Positions 57,134 to 64,000 of a stretch of 64,000 bases of DNA are shown here, piece after piece (the stretch's first letter is position 1; every line of letters begins with the position of its first letter). A program made the translations under genes and the position numbers. The stretch is taken from positions 248,001-312,000 of the forward strand of contig DASRHP010000006.1 in assembly GCA_035650475.1 (NCBI GenBank). The letters are read 5' to 3'. This stretch comes from Candidatus Binataceae bacterium (GTDB lineage Bacteria > Desulfobacterota > Binatia > Binatales > Binataceae). The notes under the pieces are model-generated. The model was not told the DNA's origin and did no database searches. It worked only from the letters and a program-made list of their open reading frames with translations.

Positions 57134-57994
57134 CTAGCCCGGGTCGGCAGCTGCGTAACGGCGCCGGCGCTCCTGCTCGACAGCGTCGGCGTCCTCTTTT
57201 TTGGGACGCGGCGGCAGAAACCCGGGCGTGTAATCGGTCTGTTCCCATCGGCGGTCGCTCGGATCCCATACGTACGGCAGCTCGACGATCGTGCCCGGAC
57301 GCGTGATCGTCTCGAAGGCACGCAGTGCGTCGCGGATGATCGCGCGCTGGCCCTCGCGGTCGTCCGGCTTGCCGGTCTGATGGCCGAGCGGGTAGTTGAG
57401 GAAAACCGCGCGCGGCGGATTGACGGCCTGGGTGATGTCGTAGGCCGAGGTCATGCAGAGCGTCGGGATTCCGGCGGCTTCGACTACGCGGGCGATCAGT
57501 CCAACGGACTGATGGCACACGGGTCAGGCAGGCACCAGATAAAAGGCCTCGACCCGCCGGCTGCGCAGCTCCTCGACGATCTTCGGCGCCAGCTCCTCGC
57601 GCACCTTGCGCGCGGAGTAGATCCCTCCCATGAAAGTGAAAGCTGGGTCGCACAGCTCGCCGATCACGCCCTCGGCCTCGAACTCGCGCAGGCGTTCGAG
57701 CGGGAAGACGCAGTTGGGGTCGCGCTCGGCGTCTTTGGTCGGATAGCCGAAGTGCCATACGCCAAGGTCGGCGCGCGTCGCGTCTTTGGGGATCAACCGG
57801 TAGCTAGCGTCCTCGCGATGGAAGCGCGGCTGGTCGCGGTAGAGGACACCGCCGGAGCTCATCAGGGCGACCCTGCACTGAGCGAGCGGCTTTTTGAGCG
57901 GCGTCCATGGCGGCGGCTCCTCGTTCACCACCCATCTGTAGGGCGCGTAGGCCTTGTACAGCTCGCGTGTGCGCGGGATGTAGGCGATCGGCAT
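57134..57994 (-). CDS. Selenoprotein of the glycine reductase selenoprotein B (GrdB)-like family, UGA read as Sec157
   Basis: Two consecutive open segments in one frame are separated only by TGA at 57524-57526. The first 156 residues (MPIAYIPRTRELYKAYAPYR through SRRVEAFYLVPA) and the last 129 (PVCHQSVGLIARVVEAAGIPT onward) form one 286-residue protein. The stop falls in YLVPA-U-P-V-C-H-Q, a U-x-x-C redox motif. A perfect hairpin follows the UGA at SECIS distance, and selC is present in the window. ATG 57994 has AGGAGG upstream; the second part has no ribosome site of its own. The protein resembles short GrdB-like reductase subunits that use Sec (or Cys) for thiol-dependent reductions. GrdB itself is longer. 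It sits between GST and tpx genes. Substrate unknown. Confidence 0.88.
57495..57526 (-). promoter_or_regulatory. Bacterial SECIS-like hairpin after the UGA codon
   Basis: Ten bases after the UGA (57524-57526), ATCAGTCC pairs with GGACTGAT in a perfect 8-bp stem with loop GTT (57503-57505). The loop begins with G and lies 19-21 bases after the UGA, within the range for SelB-recognised bacterial SECIS elements (about 16-37 bases, small apical loop with an early G). Confidence 0.8.
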
Positions 57995-58033
57995 CGGCGG
58001 CCTCCTTGTAAGTTCCGTCCCCGACGCGGCGGG

Positions 58034-58804
58034 TCACGACGCCTCGGGCGGAAACATCATCTTACCTGCATGGAATTCGCGCGCAATGAAGTCGATGAAG
58101 CCGTGGCGCACCGGCCATTCCAGCCGACTGTCGCGCCAATGGACGCGGCCGTCGGGCCCCTCGAACTCGGCCAGCAGGTCGCTTGAGGCCATCGCCTTGC
58201 GCGCGCGTTCGATGTCGGCGGCGACCAGCGGGATCGCGCGCATCCGCTTCTCCCACGCCGCGAGCGCGGGGAACTCGTCCATCGCGATGCGCATCGCGCG
58301 CGCCATCGGCACGTGGCAGATCGCGGCGAAGTCGGCGACCGTCGGCGCCGCGCCGCAGAAGTACTCGCGCCCGCCCAGTTCGCGCTCCAGGTGCGCGAGC
58401 AGTGCATGGAATTCCCTGCGCCCGGCCTCCTTCATCGCCGCCGCCTCGGGCTGGGAGGAGCGCACCAGGCCGAGGAAGTAGCCGAAGGCGGTGGCGTCGA
58501 AGCTGCGGTCGCACAAGTCCTCGAGCGCGCGCATCCGCGCGCGTTCGTACGCGTCGGCGGGGAACACAGGCGGCTTCGGGTAGGCGTCTTCGAGGTACTC
58601 GCAGATAATCGTCGAGTCGGCGATGACCCTGCCATCGTCGAGCACCAGCACGGGAACTTCGGCGCGCTCGCTCGCCCGACGCAGGTCCTCCTTGCGGTCG
58701 AGCGAGTAGCAGCGCTCGGCCGTCTCACACGCAAGCCCCTTGTATTCGAGCACCATCCTGACTTTGCGCGCGTACGGGCTGGTCGCATAGGTGAACAGTT
58801 TCAT
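58034..58804 (-). CDS. Glutathione S-transferase family protein
   Basis: The 256-residue GST begins KLFTYATSPYARKVRMVLEYKGLACET, with S-P-Y-A-R-K-V-R as the glutathione-activating serine region. EVPVLVLDDGRVIADSTIICEYLEDAYP and the C-terminal helical domain (PTVADFAAICHVPMARAM) follow. About 35 residues beyond the usual end form an extra tail (VHWRDSRLEWPVRHGFIDFIA), as in some GSTs of soil bacteria. ATG 58804 is chosen where homology starts. It lies 40 bases after the SDR gene and 39 bases before the selenoprotein, same strand. A role in conjugating or dehalogenating electrophiles is inferred. Confidence 0.9.
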   Translation of the reverse strand: MKLFTYATSPYARKVRMVLEYKGLACETAERCYSLDRKEDLRRASERAEVPVLVLDDGRVIADSTIICEYLEDAYPKPPVFPADAYERARMRALEDLCDRSFDATAFGYFLGLVRSSQPEAAAMKEAGRREFHALLAHLERELGGREYFCGAAPTVADFAAICHVPMARAMRIAMDEFPALAAWEKRMRAIPLVAADIERARKAMASSDLLAEFEGPDGRVHWRDSRLEWPVRHGFIDFIAREFHAGKMMFPPEAS

Positions 58805-58844
58805 GAATTGGTTCCTCCGCTGGGCGGCGGGCTCCAAAAAAAAT

Positions 58845-59624
58845 CTATCGCGCGCTGAGGCCGCCGTCGACGATGAGCTCGGTGCCGGTGATGTACGAGG
58901 CGTCGTCGGAGAGCAGAAAGACGATCGCCTTGGCGACCTCCCACGGCGTACCCTGGCGGCGCATCGGGATGCGCGGCGCGACCGCCTCCTCGCGGTCGCC
59001 GATCAGCCGGCGCACCATCGAAGAATTGATGAGTCCGGGCAGGACGGTGTTGACGCGGATATTGTGGCGGGCGTGGCTGACCGCGACCGAGCGCGTCATC
59101 GCCAGCAGCGCGGCCTTGGTCGTTTCGTAGGGCAGCCCCGAGCCGGTGCGCAGCGCGGCCAGCGAGGAGACGTTGACAATCGCGCCGCCGCCGGCTTTGG
59201 CGATCTCGGGCACCGCGTATTTCATCGTCAGGAAATGGCCGCGCATGTTGACCTCGACCATGGTGTCGAACTGCTCGCTGGTGGTGTCGAGCAGGCGGCC
59301 GCCGATCGCGATCCCCACGTTGTTGACCAGCAGGTTGAGCTTGCCGAAGACGCGCACGGCCGCCTCGCAGGCGCGCCGGCAGTCGTCTTCGCGGGTGACG
59401 TCCGCCGCGATGGCCTCGGCCTGTCCGCCGTCGGCGCGGATCGCCGCCGCTGTCTCGCCGGCGAGCTCGATCGAACGGTCGGCGACCATCACCGACGCGC
59501 CTTCGCGAGCGCATAGGATCGCGGTGGCGCGGCCGTTGCCGATCGAAAGCGTCTCGCCCTTATTGGGTGGGCCGTCGGCGCCTCCGCCGACGATGAGAGC
59601 GACTTTTCCGTCGAGGCGGCCCAT
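58845..59624 (-). CDS. SDR-family oxidoreductase with extended glycine-rich loop
   Basis: This 259-residue short-chain dehydrogenase has an unusual nucleotide loop. IVGGGADGPPNKGETLSIGNG carries about ten extra residues between the first glycines and the S-I-G-N-G end, where T-G-x-x-x-G-I-G is normal. The rest is canonical: NNVGIAIGGRLLDTT near 95, VSSLAALRTGSGLPYETTK with Y-x-x-x-K near 165, and ITGTELIVDGGLSAR at the C-terminus. It probably oxidises or reduces a hydroxy or keto substrate with NAD(P). First gene of the SDR, GST, selenoprotein, tpx operon. Confidence 0.9.
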   Translation of the reverse strand: MGRLDGKVALIVGGGADGPPNKGETLSIGNGRATAILCAREGASVMVADRSIELAGETAAAIRADGGQAEAIAADVTREDDCRRACEAAVRVFGKLNLLVNNVGIAIGGRLLDTTSEQFDTMVEVNMRGHFLTMKYAVPEIAKAGGGAIVNVSSLAALRTGSGLPYETTKAALLAMTRSVAVSHARHNIRVNTVLPGLINSSMVRRLIGDREEAVAPRIPMRRQGTPWEVAKAIVFLLSDDASYITGTELIVDGGLSAR

Positions 59625-59823
59625 CGCGAACGTCCTCCCGTGCGTGCGGCGATGCGCGAGTCATAGCGCAGATCGGCTTTGGATGCACGGGGCGCCGCGC
59701 AGGGAGCCAGGCTGATTCGCAGCCGCGTCGTCTAGGAGGTCATCAGCGACGAGAGAACGTTCGGGTCCTGCGAGCCTGTTGCAAAACAGGTCGGGCTTGC
59801 TGATCACGGTAACGCTCGCGGAT

Positions 59824-60876
59824 TCACCCGTTGGAATCGTTATCTGCGGCCGCAGAAGGTGTCGCCACGCCCTTGAGCACACTGACCGTGCTGCTGCATG
59901 CGTTGGTGACCCACACGCTTCCGCTTGAGTCAATCGCCATATTTTCGGGACAGGCGCCGACCTTGAACTCCGCAATGAGCGCGCCCGAGGAGTTGAACTC
60001 AAGCACGTTGTTAGACTCCTGATTGGCCACGAATACATTGCCCGCTGCGTCAATGGTGACGCCTCGCGGGCCCATTCCCACGGCCTGACGTCGGATTGGC
60101 GCGAACGACGGCGCAGCGGCGAAAACTGACACGTGATCGATGCTTTGCACGGACTGCCACAAATTTCCGGACAGATCGATGTCATTTCCGGTCGGCTGGA
60201 GGCCAACCGAACCTTGCGGAATGGTAGCGAGCGGCGCGCCCGCCGAATTGAGCACGCTTACGGTGCCGCTGTAGTAGTTGCCGATCCAGAAATTGCCGGT
60301 CTTGTCTCTGGCAACTGCATGTGGCGCCTCGCCGGTCGGAAAGGTGTTGATGAGAGCGCCGGTGCCACCATCTAACTCGGCAATCGTGTTGCTCCCCTGG
60401 TTGGTAACCCAGATGTTTCCCGAGGCGTCGAATTGCGCGTGCTGGGGCCCGTCGCCGCCGGTACAGAAGGTCCCGATCAATGCGCCGTGGCTGTTGAGCG
60501 CCGTCACCGTCCCGCTGGTGGCGCCGGGACACGAGGTGGGAGCGCCCGGGCCGCCGCCCGCAGTGTTCTGGATCCAGATGTTGCCTGTCCCCGAGCGGTC
60601 GATTTTCAGTCCGTGCGGTCGCTTGCCAACCGGAAATGTGGCCAGAACAACCCCCGCGCTGCTGAGCTCGGCAACCCTGTTGCTGTATCGATTGGCGATC
60701 CAGACGTTGTCGGATTTATCGATCCCGATGCCTTCCGGGTAATTGCCGCCGGAGGCGAAGCTTACTACGGACGGCGTCGGAGCGGGCGGCGGAGTCGACG
60801 AATGATCGCTGCCGCATGCATAAGTTCCGAAGATGAGGAAGCAAAATTCAGCCGGAAGAAGATATTTGCGCAGCAA
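59824..60876 (-). CDS. Secreted NHL/beta-propeller lipoprotein
   Basis: This 350-residue protein has a lipoprotein signal peptide (FCFLIFGTYACGS, lipobox near residue 21) and a proline-rich linker. About six repeats of a beta-propeller blade follow. Each contains a variant of G-I-x-D-x-S-G-N-x-W-I/V-A/T-N, for example GIGIDKSDNVWIANRYSNRV, VTIDAAGNVFVANQESNNV and MAIDSSGSVWVTNACSSTV. The pattern resembles virginiamycin B lyase, YncE and NHL proteins. It is probably anchored to a membrane facing the periplasm or exterior. It may bind a ligand or act as a lactonase or lyase; no catalytic residues are assigned. An isolated gene, lower in GC than its neighbours. Confidence 0.8.
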   Translation of the reverse strand: MLRKYLLPAEFCFLIFGTYACGSDHSSTPPPAPTPSVVSFASGGNYPEGIGIDKSDNVWIANRYSNRVAELSSAGVVLATFPVGKRPHGLKIDRSGTGNIWIQNTAGGGPGAPTSCPGATSGTVTALNSHGALIGTFCTGGDGPQHAQFDASGNIWVTNQGSNTIAELDGGTGALINTFPTGEAPHAVARDKTGNFWIGNYYSGTVSVLNSAGAPLATIPQGSVGLQPTGNDIDLSGNLWQSVQSIDHVSVFAAAPSFAPIRRQAVGMGPRGVTIDAAGNVFVANQESNNVLEFNSSGALIAEFKVGACPENMAIDSSGSVWVTNACSSTVSVLKGVATPSAAADNDSNG

Positions 60877-61092
60877 GACATCTCCGTGTGACCGGAATGC
60901 GGTTGGGGAGCTTTCAAGCTAATCAGCGCCTAAACGAAGGTCAAGTTTCCAATCGCGACGCTCGGACGCCTCTTTGCCAGCGGCGCCCTTGCCGAATTGT
61001 GCCATGCCGAATCACTGCGCTCTGCAGCCTCAAACGGCTCCCGAGCGGCGTGCCGCCGCGCCATTCGGTATGCTGCACAGAAGCAGATAACC

Positions 61093-61947
61093 TCAGCCGA
61101 CCATCTTGCGCTTGAGCGCCGCGTAGGTGTCGAGCAGCGGCAGCACCTTATCAGCGGGCGCTGGCGGCAATCCGAAAATCAGGTCGTGGAAGCCGATCTC
61201 CATCAGCTTCTTGGCCTCGTCTTCACGCCCGGGCACGGCAAAAACCGACAACCTCAGCGACTCGAAGCGCCGCCCTGCGCGGTTTGCCACCTCGCGCAAC
61301 TGACCGACGCCTTCGGCCAGCGTATGGTCGCGTCGGTAGATCGGCATCCAGCCGTCGCAGTAATCGACCACCCGCTCGAAGCAGCGCTTGGCCTCGGAGC
61401 CGAGCAGCACCGGAGGGCCGCCCTGCTGCACGGGCTTGGGAAACGCCCACATCGGCGGAAAGTTGACGTGCTCGCCATGAAACTCGGCCGGGTCCGTGGT
61501 CCAAATCGCGCGCATCGCGAGCACCCGCTCGCGCAGGACACTCCAACGCTTGCGGAAGTCGGTACCGTGATCCGCCATCTCCTCGGCGTTCCATCCGCCG
61601 CCGATCCCGAGCACGAGCCGCCCGCCCGAAATCGTATCGAGCGAGGCGCACTCCTTGGCGAGCACAATCGGGTCGCGCTCGACGACCAGGCAAATCCCAG
61701 TACCGAGCTGGATGCGCTTGGTCACCGCAGCGGCAGCGCCCAGCGCAACGAATGGATCGTGGGTGTGCCAATATTCGGTCGGTAGATCGCCGCCGCCCGG
61801 CCATGGGCTGCGCCGGCTCGTCGGGATATGGGTATGTTCGGGGAAATAGAGCGAGTCGAGTCCGCGCTCTTCGACTGCGCGCGCCAGCTCGATCGGCTGG
61901 ATCGCATAGTCGGTCGGGAACATCATCACGCCAAACGTTGTCGCCAT
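61093..61947 (-). CDS. LLM-class F420-dependent oxidoreductase
   Basis: This 284-residue luciferase-like TIM-barrel protein begins TFGVMMFPTDYAIQPIELARAVEERGLDSLYFPEHTHIPTSRRS. The F-P-E-H-T-H-I-P motif marks the F420 subclass (Rv2161c type). RIQLGTGICLVVERDPIVLAKECASLDTISGGRLVLGIGGGWNAEEMADHG provides the cofactor-phosphate and loop regions. It probably oxidises or reduces a small organic compound with F420. ATG at 61947 is chosen by homology. It is divergent from the hydrolase/LLM pair downstream. Confidence 0.9.
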   Translation of the reverse strand: MATTFGVMMFPTDYAIQPIELARAVEERGLDSLYFPEHTHIPTSRRSPWPGGGDLPTEYWHTHDPFVALGAAAAVTKRIQLGTGICLVVERDPIVLAKECASLDTISGGRLVLGIGGGWNAEEMADHGTDFRKRWSVLRERVLAMRAIWTTDPAEFHGEHVNFPPMWAFPKPVQQGGPPVLLGSEAKRCFERVVDYCDGWMPIYRRDHTLAEGVGQLREVANRAGRRFESLRLSVFAVPGREDEAKKLMEIGFHDLIFGLPPAPADKVLPLLDTYAALKRKMVG

Positions 61948-62173
61948 CGTCGTCGCCTCCGGTCGCTGATGCGCGTGGCGCATCGCGGCGGTACTTCCGC
62001 ATATCACGAGCGCGCCCGTCCGCCCAAACTGCGTGAGTGTGCCGGCTTAGACTCGCGCATTTGGAAGGCTTTGCAACTTGATGCGCGCTGGGGCAGTTTG
62101 ATCGGGGGAAAGCTGGACGCCCGGCGGCAAGCACGCCGCCCGCGATCCGCGCGCCCGCAAACGGGAAAGCGCC

Positions 62174-62962
62174 GTGGTGGCGCCGGGATCATCGCACAGC
62201 GAAAGCTTCGTCGAGCTGGCCGACCTCAGGGTCCATCTGTACAAGGGCGGCGCCGGCGCTCCCCTGCTCGTGCTCCATCACGAGATCGGGACGTCCGGAT
62301 GGGTCGCGTTCTACGAGGAGCTGGCGCGCCATTTCACGGTCTACGTCCCCGAGCATCCGGGCTTCGGACGTTCCGAGCGGCCGGCGTGGATGCGCACGGT
62401 GCGCGAGATGGCGATCGTCTATCTGTGGCTGCTGCGCGAGATCGGACTTGAGCGCGTGGCGGTCGTGGGGCTCGGTTTCGGCGGATGGGTCGCGGCCGAC
62501 ATGGCGATGATGAGCCAGCGGCAGTTCACCCGGATGGTGCTGGTCAATCCGATGGGCATCCAGCCCGAGCGCGGCGAAATCCTCGATCAGTTCGTCATCA
62601 ACACCATCGACTATATTCGCGCGGGCTTCGCCGACCAGGCCAAATACCTGATGGTGTTTACCGAGCGGCCGGGAATCGAGCAGCTCGAAGCGTGGGAGAT
62701 CAACCGCGAAATGACCACGCGCATCGCGTGGAAGCCGTATATGTTCGAGCAGGCGATGCCGCATCTGGCGCGAGCGATCGCGACGCCCACGCTGATCCTG
62801 CACAGCCGGCACAACCGTATCGTGCCGGCCAACTGCGCCGAGCGCTACGCCGCCGCGATCGCGGGCGCGCGGCTGCGGATGCTCGAAGGCTGCGGCCACT
62901 TCGCAGAGCTGGAAAAGCCCGAGGAACTGGCCAACCTCATATACGACTTTGTAAGCGGCTAG
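62174..62962 (+). CDS. Alpha/beta-hydrolase fold protein with glycine at the nucleophile position
   Basis: This 262-residue protein has the alpha/beta hydrolase layout. It includes LLVLHHEIGTSGWVAFYEELARHFTVYVPEHPGFGRSERP, then VAVVGLGFGGWVAADMAMMSQRQFTRMVLVNPMG, and ILHSRHNRIVP with GCGHFAELEKPEEL at the end (His present). At the nucleophile elbow the expected G-x-S-x-G reads G-L-G-F-G, placing Gly101 where serine should be. It may therefore be a non-hydrolytic member or use a different mechanism. GTG 62174 is the start. It precedes an LLM oxidoreductase by 67 bases in the same direction, a pairing that suggests joint action on one substrate. Confidence 0.85.
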   Translation: MVAPGSSHSESFVELADLRVHLYKGGAGAPLLVLHHEIGTSGWVAFYEELARHFTVYVPEHPGFGRSERPAWMRTVREMAIVYLWLLREIGLERVAVVGLGFGGWVAADMAMMSQRQFTRMVLVNPMGIQPERGEILDQFVINTIDYIRAGFADQAKYLMVFTERPGIEQLEAWEINREMTTRIAWKPYMFEQAMPHLARAIATPTLILHSRHNRIVPANCAERYAAAIAGARLRMLEGCGHFAELEKPEELANLIYDFVSG

Positions 62963-63029
62963 CGGCAGTGACCTGGGCGCGGCCGGATAGCGCGATGCCC
63001 GTTGGCAGCCGCAGGGGAGGGCAACGACG

Positions 63030-64000
63030 ATGCATCTGATGTATTTTACGGAGCAGCCGATGTCGGCCTACCCGCAGGAGGAGGGCGAGAAGTTCGGCTA
63101 CACCGCGCTCATCTTTCCCAACAAGTTCTTCGATCCCGAAACAGGCAGCAGGCTCTACAACGAGCGCATCGTCGAGTACCAGCTCGCCGAGGAGTCCGGA
63201 TTCGACGGCATCATGCTCAACGAGCATCACAACGCGCCGTTCTGCATGCAGGCCAAGTGCAACATCATGGCTTCGATCCTCGCCGCGCTGACCCGGCGCG
63301 TGAAGCTGGTGCTGCTCGGCAACCCGCTGCCGATCGCCGACAACCCGGTGCGCCTGGCCGAGGAGCTCGCGATGATCGACATGATCTCGCGCGGTCGGCT
63401 GGTCTCGGGCTTCGTGCGCGGCGGAGGCGTCGAGTCGCTCGCGACCAATACCAACCCGGCCTACAATCGCGAGCGCTTCGAGGAGGCCCACGACCTCATC
63501 ATCAAAACCTGGACCGTGCCCGGGCCGTTTCGATGGGAGGGCAACCACTATCAGTTCCGGGTGGTCAATCCGTGGGCGCTGCCGCTTCAGAAGCCTCATC
63601 CGCGCGTTTGGATCCCGGGTGTCTCCAGTCGCGAAACGATCGTGTGGGCGGCCGAGCATCGTTACCCCTATCTCGCGCTCAACACCTCGATCGAGGACAG
63701 CAAGAAGATCTGGGCGCTGTACGACGAGACCGCGCTGCGCGCGGGCTACGAGCCGGGGCCGGAAAACCGCGGTTATCTTATCCGATGCCATGTCGCCGAG
63801 ACCGAGGAGAAGGCGCTGCGCAACGCGCGCGAGTTCATGTGGATGCAGGGCGAGTTCACCGGCCTGCTCGATCCGATCTGGTCGGCGCCCTCGGGCTACC
63901 TCGGGCCGTGGGCGCGCAAGGGGCTCGCCGAGTCGCGCGCGGGACTCAGGCGCAAGCCGGGGGGCGGCGGACCGTCGTTCGAAAAGCAGCTTGAAATGAT
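63030..64000 (+). CDS. LLM-class flavin-dependent oxidoreductase (3' end beyond the window)
   Basis: ATG at 63030, preceded by GGGGAGGG, opens a frame that runs to the window edge with 323 visible residues. HLMYFTEQPMSAYPQEEG is followed by EYQLAEESGFDGIMLNEHHNAPFCMQAKCNIMASILAALTRRVKLVLLGNPLPIADNPVRLAEELAMIDMISRGRLVSGFVRG. This is the core of bacterial-luciferase-like monooxygenases with the N-E-H-H and G-x-P-L motifs. It may use FMN or F420 to oxygenate a small substrate. The preceding gene is a serine-less alpha/beta hydrolase, probably cotranscribed. The missing end prevents judging the C-terminal part. Confidence 0.88.
   Translation, partial: MHLMYFTEQPMSAYPQEEGEKFGYTALIFPNKFFDPETGSRLYNERIVEYQLAEESGFDGIMLNEHHNAPFCMQAKCNIMASILAALTRRVKLVLLGNPLPIADNPVRLAEELAMIDMISRGRLVSGFVRGGGVESLATNTNPAYNRERFEEAHDLIIKTWTVPGPFRWEGNHYQFRVVNPWALPLQKPHPRVWIPGVSSRETIVWAAEHRYPYLALNTSIEDSKKIWALYDETALRAGYEPGPENRGYLIRCHVAETEEKALRNAREFMWMQGEFTGLLDPIWSAPSGYLGPWARKGLAESRAGLRRKPGGGGPSFEKQLEM

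Noticed and set aside
57134..57520. Separate 128-residue gene starting at the GTG after the UGA
   Set aside because: It has no ribosome site, starts inside a conserved U-x-x-C motif, and is in frame with the preceding segment. A single selenoprotein explains both parts better.
55493..58186. 897-codon open frame on the plus strand
   Set aside because: It lies antisense to cobT, tpx and the selenoprotein. Its product is low-complexity and Arg/Gly-rich with no recognisable motif, a usual shadow in high-GC DNA.

Overview
The window is a high-GC bacterial chromosome segment with densely packed genes on both strands. I see no phage, insertion sequence, CRISPR array or rRNA. The ATP synthase genes are laid out as bactofilin, b', b, delta, alpha, gamma, beta, epsilon, with a and c encoded elsewhere. 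Together with LLM and PPOX-type F420/flavin enzymes, tandem zinc alcohol dehydrogenases and a selenocysteine tRNA, this suggests an uncultured deltaproteobacterium-like soil lineage such as Binatota/Desulfobacterota or Rokubacteria. That placement is inference from gene content, not a phylogeny.

Layout. 1-11.4 kb: surface polysaccharide cluster with a Wzt-like ABC ATPase, two methyltransferases, a large membrane protein and six GT4-type glycosyltransferases. 11.3-14.2 kb: alpha/beta hydrolase and GH15 glucoamylase-type enzyme. 14.2-17.6 kb: secreted proteins, including thaumatin-like and EXORDIUM-like proteins that resemble plant families. 17.74 kb: selC (tRNA-Sec), followed by very small genes. 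19.3-21.8 kb: TrpB2-like enzyme plus a nitrilase homologue lacking the nucleophilic cysteine. 21.9-25.3 kb: MarR regulator with two palindromic operators over the promoter of a divergent cupin gene, then two tandem alcohol dehydrogenases that are about 87% identical. 25.4-36.5 kb: thiol-redox genes (DipZ-like protein, trxA), cvpA, asnS, nitronate monooxygenase, rpsU, SDR, miaB and a 2OG oxygenase. 37.2-43.9 kb: bactofilin and the F1 ATP synthase operon. 44-51.4 kb: aroA, BMP-type lipoprotein, lytic transglycosylase, GST and glnE. 51.4-56.4 kb: B12 block, with a TonB receptor under a cobalamin riboswitch and cobU, cobS and cobT. 56.5-59.6 kb: a four-gene operon of SDR, GST, an unannotated selenoprotein of the GrdB-like family and thiol peroxidase. 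59.8-64 kb: beta-propeller lipoprotein, two LLM flavin oxidoreductases and a serine-less alpha/beta hydrolase.

The most notable signal is the selenocysteine system. A complete selC gene lies at 17.74 kb. About 40 kb away, one gene is split by an in-frame UGA in a U-P-V-C motif, with a perfect 8-bp hairpin immediately downstream that fits the bacterial SECIS rules. Conventional gene calling would split this gene into two proteins. Its operon partners suggest a selenium-dependent thiol/redox or detoxification role. selA, selB and selD are not in the window.
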